35,838 nt of DNA from a virus: positions 1 to 35,838 of IMG/VR virus record IMGVR_UViG_3300000117_000096. One strand, 5' to 3'. Numbering within the stretch: position 1 is the stretch's first letter; each line of letters opens with the position of its first letter. The notes beneath the pieces were generated by a model. The model did not search any database and was not told the DNA's origin. It saw only the letters and a program-made list of their open reading frames with translations. Below are positions 12,601 to 19,323 of the stretch, in pieces. Made by a program: the position numbers and the translations under genes.

Positions 12601-15600
12601 CTAATAGGTGCTTTATCTGCAGAACTAGTTTTAGTAGCATATTTGTCTTTAGTGCCTTGAGCCCATTCTTCAGCGGCATCTTTAGCAGCTAAACTTTTAA
12701 GTTCTTCAGGGTCAAGTTCTCCCTCTATTTGGCCAAAAGCAGCACTAGCATCACTTTGTTTTTTATTTTTATTTGAATTTTTAGACCTACGTTTAGGAGT
12801 TTCTCTACCTTCTATAGCATTCATTACAAAAGGAACTGAATGCATTGTTGTACCAACAGATAAAGAAGTTTTTACTTTGTCTCCGTCAATAGATTCGTTA
12901 TAGTCTTCTGTATTTATTTCTTTAATACTTACTTGTGCTCTTTTATCTTTTAAGAAATCTAAAAGACTGTTAATATCAAGAGCTTCTGTATAGCCTTGTT
13001 TACCATTAATAAAAGTTTTAACTAAGAACATGCCGTCCTTACCTTTAGCAGGTACTATATCAGCAAATACTATCTTATTTATTTTTTCTTTAATTGCTAT
13101 TTGTTCATCTAATTGATTGTCCCCTACTTCAACAGCATTAAATTCTTCTAGTAAATCCCTTACTTGCTCTAATTCCTGTTCATTGACTTTTCTAGTCATT
13201 ACTCTAACAGGAATATAAGAACCTGAAGCATTTTTTTTAATTGCATATACTGCACCTGCAACAGCTCCTTTAACTGCTTCTACAGTTACTACACTATTAG
13301 GAACTTCAATTACGATAGAATCTACTCTTTTTCTTCCTATACCAAATAACAAAGGTTCTCCTTCTTTTAATGTTTCAGAAACTGCATGTGCTTTTTCAAA
13401 AGAATTAATATTTTTATCTATATGAACTCTTCCAGTTTCTTTGTATCTAACTGTAGTAGAAAAATCAGTTTTAACTATACCTGTTTTATTACCTAAATCT
13501 TGAAGTATAGCTTCTCTAATAGTCTTTAATGACTCATTAGCTTCTTTAGTACCTTCAGCAGTTTTAGAAGTTTTATAAGAAGCAAGTGCTCCTACTACGT
13601 GTCTATTTCCATCTTTATCATAATGCACTAAAGAAACAGGCAGAGCTTCATTTAATCTCCCCTCTTTTATAACACGTTGCATATAAGGAGAGTTTAGCAT
13701 TTCAGTATCTACCTCTAACTCAATAGTATCTCCTTTTTGTAAATTTTCAGTATTTACATGGTCCCAATCTATATTAAAAGGATTTTCTTCCTCCTCCATT
13801 GTAAAGGTTCCATCTTTTTTTCTTTTATATTGATAACCAGTACTTTTTAAAGGGTTACTTTCTTCAGTGTCTTTATATTGAGTACCAAGAACTAAAGAAA
13901 AACTGCCTTCTTTGTCGTCTACTATTTCTACTTCTTCTGAAGGAATTTCTTCTGACTCTATTTCTTCTAGTACTTCTGCTTCTACATTTTTATAGTACTC
14001 TTCTATAATAGGCATTATTTGACCACTAGCTGAAGAAATACTTTGTTCATATATTTCAGAAATAAACGTATCCATAGGAATAATTCTATTTTTTTTATTT
14101 CTAGGAAGTACTCTTGCTCCAAAATGGCTTTCTAACAAAGAAGATAGTTCTTCTTTTTCTTTTTCAAATAACTCAGGATTATCTTCATATCTACTTTGTA
14201 AAGACTCTATAATATTATTTTTATCGTAAGCAGGTACATTTCTTCTAGTTGTATTTGCTGTATCATCAATTTTTTTATTTACTGCGTCTACTGCTTCTGA
14301 AGATGTTTGTTCAGCTTTTTCTCTTGCCGCTTCTAATTCTGCTTCAGTTTCAGCGTTTTCTAAAATTTCATCTATTTGCTTTTTAGCTTCTTTAGCAAGG
14401 TTAGCACGTAAAACTTTCTGAGCTGCGGTATCTGCTTTTTCAAAAGCTGCTGCTCCTTTAGGCGTAACTAATAAATTATATAAATCAATAAACTCTTCTC
14501 TTCTATTTTTAAGTTTAGCAATATCTAATAATAAATCTAAAGCTTCTTTTTCTTTAAGAGTAGCTTGAGTAGGATTATCTGCTTTCCATTGGTTTAACAT
14601 AATCCCTGCTTCTTCCATAAAAGCTTCTGGCTCTACACCTATTCTGGCTCCTTCTTTTGTAGCCTCTACTTTGAGTGTTCCTTCAAGGTCTTTTAAAGCA
14701 TTATAGTCTAGTGCTTTTTCGCTAGAGGAAAGCTCATTTAATTGCCCTACTTTTAAACCTAGTCTATTACCTAGTTTATTACGTTCTTTAGTTTCCTCTT
14801 TAGTAAGTTCTTGGGTTCTTCCTTTCTTTAATAACGCAAGTAAGGGTTTAGAATATTTAGAATATTTAGCTCTATTAGAAATTTCTATTACTTCCGCTTC
14901 ATTTAAATTAGTAATTTCTGATAACTTACCTATTAATTCTTTTTCTCTGATTTCAGTATTAACCATAGTAGAAGCCGCATGTATTAAGGTTTCTTTAACC
15001 GCCTCTGCAGCTCTACTATTAATTTTAGAACTATCTAAAAGATTATCTACTGTGTTTGAATGCTCTTCTATTCTTTTAACTTGTCTAAAAGCTTTATGAA
15101 TCATATCTTTCTTAGTCTCCTCTGTAAAGTCTGTAACACCCTCTACTCTAAACTCGTTATTGAAAGTCTCTAAATCCATCTCAGTCATAGCTTTTAAATC
15201 TGCTACAACCATGTCTAACATATCTGCTTTAGCTCTACTTCTTACATAAGAAAAGAACTGGTCATGCTCTAAGTTTTTAAAAGAAAATATATCATTAGCC
15301 TCTATTGCTTGGTCCATATCTTCTTGAATACCCATGTTTCTTACATAGTTTTCATAAGAAGCTTTTATAGATTTAAAAGCACTAGGGTTTTTAGCAAGTT
15401 CATCTGAAAGTTTTTGAATAGTCTCTCTTTTACTTTTAGCTTCTCTTATAGTTTCCATAAAACCACCAGCCATAGCAAAGTTAGCATCTCTACCAGTAGC
15501 TCCTTTAACCATTCTACGTCCACCTACAGGCACTCCTAATAGCCCTATAAGGAATCCCATACCCATAGAAGTACTACCTTCTGCAGAACCAAAAAACTCT

Positions 15601-17000
15601 TCAGAACCTCTACTAACAGCTTCCATTCCTTTAATAGCAAAAATATTCTCGTTTGCACTGTATTTTCTAGAGTAATAGTCTAATGAAGAATTAGTTGTAA
15701 TACCTTGAGAAGTTTCTTCTAACATCTCTGTTACAGGTGTTTTAAGTACAGTAACAAGCCTGCTAGCAGATTTTTTTAAAAGTCCTTCTTTAGCAGATTT
15801 ACCTAAAGCCTTTCTTTCAGCTTCTTTCATTATTTCTTCTCCAGCTTCTTTTAGTGCTTTACGCTGGCCATTAAACCCTTTCCAAAATACTTTAGGAAAT
15901 TGAATAAGATTACTAGCTCCTAATAAAGCTAAGTTAGTACCATATACTGCCCATTTAGACGCGTCAACACCTTGCTCTATTTTTTCTAAAGCTAATCCTG
16001 ATGGAGGTTTTCCATTAAGAGAAATGTACTCTTGAATTAAAGCTGTTCTCATTTCTTCAGCAGCTCCTCTTGCTTCCATTGAAGCTTCATAGTTAGTACC
16101 AATAAGAAGCCCTCTACCTGTTCCAAGAGCAGCTCTATATTGTTCTATCTGTGCTATTTGCTCACTACCTTCTTTAAGTTTAGCTAAAGTTTTAGCGGCA
16201 TCAGTCCCTTTGTCTATACCTCTAATTGCTTTTACTACTTTACCTGTATTACCTAGTTTGCTCCATATACTTGCACCTTGTTCTGCTAATTTTGCAGTTC
16301 TAGCTGCTTGTATTCCTCCAGCAGTACCTAAACTAGCTCCTGTAATTGCAGTTAATAATAATTCTTGCCCTATAGCGGATGCAGCAAAAGATAAACCATC
16401 TGAAACCTCATCTCCTAATAACTTACCTGGATGATAAGCCATTTTTGCAAAAAACCCTTTATCGTAATACTCATCTTCATTAGTGTAGATAGGCATAGCC
16501 TCATCCATTTTTTTGTCTAAGGACTCAGAAGCATCAAAAATTGGGTTATCCATAATTTGATTTGCGTCCCATGAAAATAAAGCAGCACCTAAACCATAAA
16601 CAGTACCCGCAAGTCCTAATACAGTTCTATTTAAAGTTTTACCTACAAATTTACCTATACCATTAAAAGCTTCTCCATAAGTCTGTTCAGCATCTAGCTG
16701 TTCCATTCTAGCTACTCTAGCCTCTTGAAATCTTTCAGAAGACTTATTAAATAATTGGTCCCAATTAGTATCTCTTCTTAGTTCGTCTTTAAAAATAGTT
16801 TGAACTTCAAAAGGGTCTGATTTTGCGCTAATACTTCCAGATACATCTTGAGGTTTTAATAACTCTCTAGTATCTAAAGTAGTAGTAGAATCTGATGCTG
16901 ATGTAAATTTTCCTAGTCCTTTTTCAAAAACTTTTTGTATTTCTGATTTACTTTCTGACTTTTCTGGAAGATTAGTAAGTGGGTCTAAATTGTCTGCCAT
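3615..17000 (-). CDS. Giant multidomain virion RNA polymerase (crAss-like), fused to cargo, zincin, nuclease and macro-like regions
   Basis: This 4461-residue protein carries DFDID at residues 2865-2869 (context RAGTDFDIDKLY), the metal-binding DxDxD signature of the single-chain virion RNA polymerase of crAss-like phages, which is delivered with the DNA to transcribe early genes. Domains in order: hydrophobic segments at about 127-143, 203-230, 350-368 and 479-494, resembling internal ejection proteins; Glu/Lys-rich coiled-coil stretches to about 1410; a Lys-rich linker with SDASAAFG at 1416-1423; a zincin-like helix HEAFH at 1556-1560 with E1592/E1593 as candidate third ligand; the polymerase region; a PD-(D/E)XK nuclease-like domain (D3908, D3923-F-K3925); a macro-like domain (GSNPEGRHGAGA from 4052); and a second SDASAAFG at 4426-4433. 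From memory, phi14:2 gp66 is roughly half this length. It lies 9 bases after the 768-residue cargo gene. The polymerase call is strong; accessory domain calls rest on motifs. Confidence 0.88.
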   Translation of the reverse strand: MADNLDPLTNLPEKSESKSEIQKVFEKGLGKFTSASDSTTTLDTRELLKPQDVSGSISAKSDPFEVQTIFKDELRRDTNWDQLFNKSSERFQEARVARMEQLDAEQTYGEAFNGIGKFVGKTLNRTVLGLAGTVYGLGAALFSWDANQIMDNPIFDASESLDKKMDEAMPIYTNEDEYYDKGFFAKMAYHPGKLLGDEVSDGLSFAASAIGQELLLTAITGASLGTAGGIQAARTAKLAEQGASIWSKLGNTGKVVKAIRGIDKGTDAAKTLAKLKEGSEQIAQIEQYRAALGTGRGLLIGTNYEASMEARGAAEEMRTALIQEYISLNGKPPSGLALEKIEQGVDASKWAVYGTNLALLGASNLIQFPKVFWKGFNGQRKALKEAGEEIMKEAERKALGKSAKEGLLKKSASRLVTVLKTPVTEMLEETSQGITTNSSLDYYSRKYSANENIFAIKGMEAVSRGSEEFFGSAEGSTSMGMGFLIGLLGVPVGGRRMVKGATGRDANFAMAGGFMETIREAKSKRETIQKLSDELAKNPSAFKSIKASYENYVRNMGIQEDMDQAIEANDIFSFKNLEHDQFFSYVRSRAKADMLDMVVADLKAMTEMDLETFNNEFRVEGVTDFTEETKKDMIHKAFRQVKRIEEHSNTVDNLLDSSKINSRAAEAVKETLIHAASTMVNTEIREKELIGKLSEITNLNEAEVIEISNRAKYSKYSKPLLALLKKGRTQELTKEETKERNKLGNRLGLKVGQLNELSSSEKALDYNALKDLEGTLKVEATKEGARIGVEPEAFMEEAGIMLNQWKADNPTQATLKEKEALDLLLDIAKLKNRREEFIDLYNLLVTPKGAAAFEKADTAAQKVLRANLAKEAKKQIDEILENAETEAELEAAREKAEQTSSEAVDAVNKKIDDTANTTRRNVPAYDKNNIIESLQSRYEDNPELFEKEKEELSSLLESHFGARVLPRNKKNRIIPMDTFISEIYEQSISSASGQIMPIIEEYYKNVEAEVLEEIESEEIPSEEVEIVDDKEGSFSLVLGTQYKDTEESNPLKSTGYQYKRKKDGTFTMEEEENPFNIDWDHVNTENLQKGDTIELEVDTEMLNSPYMQRVIKEGRLNEALPVSLVHYDKDGNRHVVGALASYKTSKTAEGTKEANESLKTIREAILQDLGNKTGIVKTDFSTTVRYKETGRVHIDKNINSFEKAHAVSETLKEGEPLLFGIGRKRVDSIVIEVPNSVVTVEAVKGAVAGAVYAIKKNASGSYIPVRVMTRKVNEQELEQVRDLLEEFNAVEVGDNQLDEQIAIKEKINKIVFADIVPAKGKDGMFLVKTFINGKQGYTEALDINSLLDFLKDKRAQVSIKEINTEDYNESIDGDKVKTSLSVGTTMHSVPFVMNAIEGRETPKRRSKNSNKNKKQSDASAAFGQIEGELDPEELKSLAAKDAAEEWAQGTKDKYATKTSSADKAPIRRKKSGKTKKSKKLGKPTIRHKIAVKDGDYKKWDKAKAGAWMKQNLPNVPMYVVEDISNIADSGGREAWGVFKNAATYIANNAGEGTAYHEAFHAVFHLYLNEKQRAALLVEAQAQYGLQTEVELEEALADDFAEYVLSNTPKKGLVAGIKRLFKNLGRFIRQITGKNSSGINDLFKAINEGYYGRNSLGKLRKSIPTFSPVTRWKIPGMSPVEKRDRIDMINTFVLDAIADYAKANPTMTDVEIIKAVSLHELYLGTDEDSAYSQLESLLEDVEQDVAAFPDNAEYKYQEDQLILALNNLAAGEDVDGSLIGGPLLKEAVNSLRKYGIKATLKQSIEEGAVQEGENLEVDEDITESFEAWQVGRASLSTKDTTTYKVKNFLAKLDAVTLNEKGELIEELDTLGYPKRIAFDEAFNTLKSRLKEHTTIDEMVETLESMVKSKPYAEKVIDLIKTDKEFKAAFFSTMATQQVEYLLLQKEDYTGKGGFSTRHNFIDSNRRNPNMTLMSEWNSLFILNNRNNKNKLSPAAKKNVENAQKSIEGALRKIKNEGEISNNHARTIASKLFKAGIAINPAEVKSLFQEKKENGVVIPAEDVFASYFTGENGILNTVFPSILKGNNPFSISTQNETKALRPFLQAAIENRDTLSEQALINVNGKQVFATVAPNHISSLVHKLKGKNYKNVIDFYKQDKFYKRHLWLKELLKSKENRNLFQRKVLDGYKEKGADTGVQYSKMSDFERKAAELNLWSNEGNSEWGYYVSPILADAPQMNLISFKKYTVEESLEHLYQVALQESERIKKVKEEQRTLPDNKLILNYHYSGENKTGKSGISSEQKAAAKGLQFHYFEGLENIAISNKEKVKEVIAKNMAKEIEATTKQLQDLRILSETEGASYFESGVSDYFGYNNPANFVEAYAYNSTLANIQMLQLFSGDTAFYKNDEDLSKRHKQITNPGNILDISEMDSATYKTIYLQDEIAKSKVYNEYKEILKDSVHSKAILAQYEDVNATDAQAYISLKRYRSIRRGMGTWGTKEDAAYADLEAGVATEEQLQLVAQPIKPFMYGKTLNNSTIVPVQNKNSEFLLLPQMVKGNKKLETILDMFKEGVSSVQFESAVKVGAHNIMPLNSVFKDGVDIKKLVDKNFVELNNEDYRIQLAVPEHHVDTTITVGTQIRRLILANLAEKDYEYNIQGKKVRSEDVSKLFNELVSANVIEEYDELAELFKPENREKLASLLEDEILERGLGQKYLDAIELNTEGKFEFPLYFPLSAKRNEALMTSLFKNRVTKQKIKGGSFVQLSDFGFSEELNVVFGERTDKEGKKQEYIKEMEAILPWWSKEYFPTLEDGQVDISKVPEKLRELIGFRIPTEDKYSMPIIKVVGFSPKEAGGVAMLPADITKRAGTDFDIDKLYIMMPEFKVNLKFDALTKYIQQEFPGLTKKQLSLVLETSEVNLEGVNKDIKQAVDEVYTSFQEIEYITPTKKDKKARNNYMLEIMKGILQDPAHAEEIITPGNFIQLQDLKKELNTISGRASSKIKMHMPSSQLELFSRNMNGADLIGIFANHNVSHAMLQHSDVRFSFPMMLGGMTSKNLNRQDTLNSTKKDRTLISNTLAQFLAASVDNAKDPVLTDLNINTFTADVAAALIRTGFDLRTIAMFLNQPIIRRLSSEFLNNGGKEYMYDGIVEELANELMQYGATDRFTEDGKYIYVNMQEDRFISKGLEYHGLTEMVEAGENADANSQLAVLRLFESHRDNAKSLQNLVAATRADSKGFGPTIANAEVFRDKYDEAILDKKLQGVSDLFNSDTYTMLSAFTEEGILKPMEKMKEYFPWLNTPFKAIKNEFKQNKGFDLTEKEIEFINYSLLSYIGSGYEFFQSNQQEMENMLYSFPAEVLKEINNDPYLKNENIFTKNLDVVTEEIEITESDILANINNDVPLPVSLSRLEFNNTSKLSPEQKEEIEEHFEELLENPKYKEFAEKLIKYSFLNSGFVFTPSSFNHLVPISFFSNLTDSKGLKFQDFLKQEIDDRKNDVEAYNDFKLSFLRNNYDRYNFVYTLKDDIDYVDRLHLKRDSNGTPVSLRIDSKSEELKLSNIFTTNKEGKKVFKKVIKIKDGANQSLMLLNTFTSTPTVAYYYPMAKAGKRGYLNETIKLDLKTRKAFTEIAKNYAKNELKILSYKEFLNNIEDDVNISEEEFEYFKKHTDEYTSHMRKTVVKENVIEFNFEGEVIPWRSGSVESLKNVLKSLGLEDSIHMQSIEEAENNLSAEGREKLNKIKKKNNRKIGEKVVPSQKKITTEKVKEILTSNPKEIELVNKGEDRYYEDKDGNRYIGLSSIVNPSEFKDEEGLYTGAIPIGNKSDKVLRDFFAGKDLEYTKDIAKNLTEDAFNQLIETAEEYKNQWKDENGSLDNIEFLTEGLFISSNIQASQKDIDKAITSPKDRKLSYGIATEMDMVVLNHKTGEKHLVDFKTVRVDPNNKYKQTPEGKLGKSWNGKPSKADGYSKQQNASAILTNLNEEIEFDTISLLPIQVWYPEKGQSTDIAKVSIESLALSKEDIEDVFPKEYADQLKSSAPQTSEVKYYEGNITPEPNTVFVFGSNPEGRHGAGAAKIAKNQFGAKYGQGEGLQGNAYALPTKDLRVKENRGLQSISPEKITESIKSLYDVAKQNPNKEFKVAYRNTTQASLNGYTGLEMIEMFNAAGNIPSNIIFSKEWFDTGKLNTQPTQQTTEVETSVVDFKPEDITVSNKLETFEVFIEGNQENGTVGIKGYKIDIKNQPNVNLIATKYYSDAKGTQLPNGWQILELKGGLRLPMTGVPGGAVSSKKDISLELPITLNNVQDTDSNKKILEEIGFDFNVSSSVIKNVTYTPKGKKKQLYTISGNKIFNSKKQEVFKTDSVDRNKIFANLAIKEGRAKKVTFKGTDYIVNNKEQIISSVTGKIMNWGPENGNRRAILSLYNRSEEQVATPKPSTSDASAAFGIPTEELDAEELKKWKNIDNDSNNPFEEC
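3669..3725 (-). repeat. SDASAAFG boundary motif, copy 2 (C-terminus of the RNA polymerase giant)
   Basis: Residues 4426-4444 read SDASAAFG followed by ELDAEELK, about 17 residues before the protein ends with NPFEEC. This matches copy 1 at 12696-12755 in the first eight residues and in the ELDxEELK part, with the same spacing to within one residue. A C-terminal tag used for packaging or cleavage is possible but unproven. Confidence 0.6.
12696..12755 (-). repeat. SDASAAFG boundary motif, copy 1 (inside the RNA polymerase giant)
   Basis: Residues 1416-1435 begin SDASAAFG and continue to ELDPEELK. The motif sits in a Lys/Arg-rich, probably disordered linker between the N-terminal cargo-like region and the zincin-like domain. 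The same pattern recurs at residues 4426-4444 of the same protein. Two copies about 3000 residues apart at apparent domain borders suggest a boundary or processing signal. Function is inferred. Confidence 0.6.
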
Positions 17001-17009
17001 TTTACGTTT

Positions 17010-19316
17010 TTATAATGATGATACTGTTGCCATAAGGTTTAATCCTATTTGGTCTAATTTTTCTAAAGGTACTATTTCTGGTGTCGTGTCTTCTGGTGCT
17101 GGCTGGTTTTTTACTGCACTAGATTTTGACAAAAATACTTGAACTGTCGCTGCATTTTCTCCTCTTACCACATTTAAATAGTAGCCATTGTCTAAATACA
17201 AAGGTCTTTTGCTTAAATTTTGTCCTGGACTTTTAGATACTTGTGTTGATATATCTGCTTTCAACTCTTTTAGTTCTTTGTATGTATCTGGATATTCCAT
17301 AGCATATCCCCTGTTTAAATATAATTCATCTCCTGTTGCTACATATATTTGTTTATCAGAGTTTTTTATCATTCTATTATAACTTTCTCTAACAGGACCG
17401 TCTTTAGGTTTAAGAGCTAGTCTGTTACCATTAGGGTCTTCTAAGATTGCATATCCATTAGGGCCTCTAGTCGTACCTATAAGTTTAGTGTTTTCTCTAA
17501 AAGAACTAGCACCTTCATTTAATTGATTTAACTCCAATAACTGTATTAAAACTTTTCCGTCTTCTACTGATATTTCCTCATTTTTTATTTTATCAGCTAC
17601 CTCTATAAGCGCTTTAGTAGTTTTTACTGACGCATACTGTTTAGCTAAATCACGTACCTTTTTATTGGCTACTACTAATCGGTTATTTTCATCAGTAACC
17701 ATTATATCCATACCTTCCCCTATATTATCAATCATATTTTCTTTTATGGCCGCTGTTTGAGGAGATAGTTTAAAGTCAGATTCAGTATAATAATCTATCA
17801 TATAGTCTTCTGATTTAGCTTTTCTTTCATTTAAAGTAGTTCTAATCTCTGATAATTTATCTTCATCGTATATGTCTATAATTTTTGAACCATAAACAGG
17901 AGTAAGACCTTTAGATGTTGCATCTGCCCACATGGCATCTTTTTTAGCCTGAGTATCAACATTAACAGTTGTAGTAGCATAATCAGCATCACTAAGAGTA
18001 ACTCTGTCACCGTTTTCATCTAGAAAGCCTACTACAACGTCTTCATTTTCTACAATAAGATTACCATTATCTAGGATTTTTTGAACTTTTTTACCAGACA
18101 CATCTTGTCCTGTAACTTCTGTAACTACTTCTGCATATGTTTTATCCTGTAATATTTTATCATTTTCAGCTTTTTCATATAGTCTTTTTTGCATTCCTAG
18201 TTTAGTTACAGCTGCATTATGATTTGTAGCAAAGTCAGGATTAACTGCTGGCTGGCCTGTATTTGAATCAATTACTACATCTCCATTTTCGTCTCTCAAA
18301 TAATAGGTTTGTAATTCTTCGTTTATAGCGTCTATGTTTGTTTGTGCCTCCGCTAATCTAGCATTAGTTTCACCCATTTCTGCTACAAAACTAACATCAC
18401 TATCATCCCTAGTTATATAAGCACTTGGACTAGAGAGGTGATAAACTTCATTAGCCGCCACTTCATCTGCTTTATCCATAGCTCTAAGTGCAGTAGCATC
18501 GCTAGTTAAACCTCTGTCTCTAGTCTGTTTAGTATAAGCATATTTAGTACCTCCACCAGCCACTGCTGACTTAAAAGCATTAGAACTGTCTAAACCTAAT
18601 CTGTCACCTTCAGCAATATTGTACAATAAGTTTTCATCTCCTCGTGCTAGTTGCATAGCTGCTTGTTGAATTCTTTCATTACTAACAACCTCATTAGTGC
18701 CCTTCTTTTTCCAAATATACCCTTTACCATCAGCCCTAACGTCAGCATAAGCACCTGTTATAGCTTCAAGGTCTGATAGATTATTCTTTACCCAATCAGT
18801 ATAATTATAATTTTGAGCAGCTCTTTGTCCTGCATATGTGTTATAACGACCATACTCACCTCCTTCGCCTATACCTTGATAAGCTTCAGAAGCTTCTCTA
18901 ATTAACCCTTCTATTCTTAAAGGGTCTACTTTTGCATCTTCTAGTTTTTTTCTATAAGCTTGTGCCGCATCATAAGAAGCCTGTAAGGCTCCTATATCTC
19001 CTGAAGGTCCAAATCTTTTCTTAGCTTCTCTCTCAAGATTTTTATATGCAGACCTAGCTTTACCCATGTCTTGGCCATAAAGGTCTGCTATTTTACCTGT
19101 TTCTGTTTCTAACCAGTCTCTAGCTGCTGCAGCTTTTTCATCATCTTTTTGTAAGTTCATGAACTCTTTATCTCCTAAAGCTATTCTTGCAGCGTCAAGT
19201 TTATCTAGCTGTGCTTGTTGAGCTTTTCCTGCAAGTAACATTTCCCTATAAGGCATTGCCGCATAAGTATCTGTTATTAACTGCTGTGCTGGTCTATCGT
19301 ATCTATTTACTGCCAT
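17010..19316 (-). CDS. Virion internal (cargo/ejection) protein
   Basis: The 768-residue product starts MAVNRYDRPAQQLITDTYAAMPY and has an Ala/Lys/Glu-rich helical N-terminal half (about 1-150), with further coiled-coil-like stretches at about 340-410. There is no signal peptide and no clear membrane segment. The general look, a short Pro/Tyr-containing N-terminus followed by long amphipathic helices, fits the cargo proteins that crAss-like phages pack in the capsid or tail barrel. It lies 7 bases after the 641-residue gene and 9 bases before the RNA polymerase gene, so it is probably co-expressed with both. I see no catalytic motif. The structural or internal role is inferred from context and composition; the exact cargo homologue is unknown. 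Confidence 0.7.
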   Translation of the reverse strand: MAVNRYDRPAQQLITDTYAAMPYREMLLAGKAQQAQLDKLDAARIALGDKEFMNLQKDDEKAAAARDWLETETGKIADLYGQDMGKARSAYKNLEREAKKRFGPSGDIGALQASYDAAQAYRKKLEDAKVDPLRIEGLIREASEAYQGIGEGGEYGRYNTYAGQRAAQNYNYTDWVKNNLSDLEAITGAYADVRADGKGYIWKKKGTNEVVSNERIQQAAMQLARGDENLLYNIAEGDRLGLDSSNAFKSAVAGGGTKYAYTKQTRDRGLTSDATALRAMDKADEVAANEVYHLSSPSAYITRDDSDVSFVAEMGETNARLAEAQTNIDAINEELQTYYLRDENGDVVIDSNTGQPAVNPDFATNHNAAVTKLGMQKRLYEKAENDKILQDKTYAEVVTEVTGQDVSGKKVQKILDNGNLIVENEDVVVGFLDENGDRVTLSDADYATTTVNVDTQAKKDAMWADATSKGLTPVYGSKIIDIYDEDKLSEIRTTLNERKAKSEDYMIDYYTESDFKLSPQTAAIKENMIDNIGEGMDIMVTDENNRLVVANKKVRDLAKQYASVKTTKALIEVADKIKNEEISVEDGKVLIQLLELNQLNEGASSFRENTKLIGTTRGPNGYAILEDPNGNRLALKPKDGPVRESYNRMIKNSDKQIYVATGDELYLNRGYAMEYPDTYKELKELKADISTQVSKSPGQNLSKRPLYLDNGYYLNVVRGENAATVQVFLSKSSAVKNQPAPEDTTPEIVPLEKLDQIGLNLMATVSSL

Positions 19317-19323
19317 ATCTTAT

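Noticed and set aside
5791-16434. Several plus-strand frames of 71-134 codons inside the RNA polymerase gene.
   Set aside because: They lie wholly within a continuous minus-strand gene with recognisable domains; no ribosome site or protein family supports them.
3615-17000. An intein or an assembly join inside the 4461-residue gene.
   Set aside because: No intein splicing motifs were noticed, and base composition and codon style look uniform across the frame. A mis-join cannot be excluded without reads.
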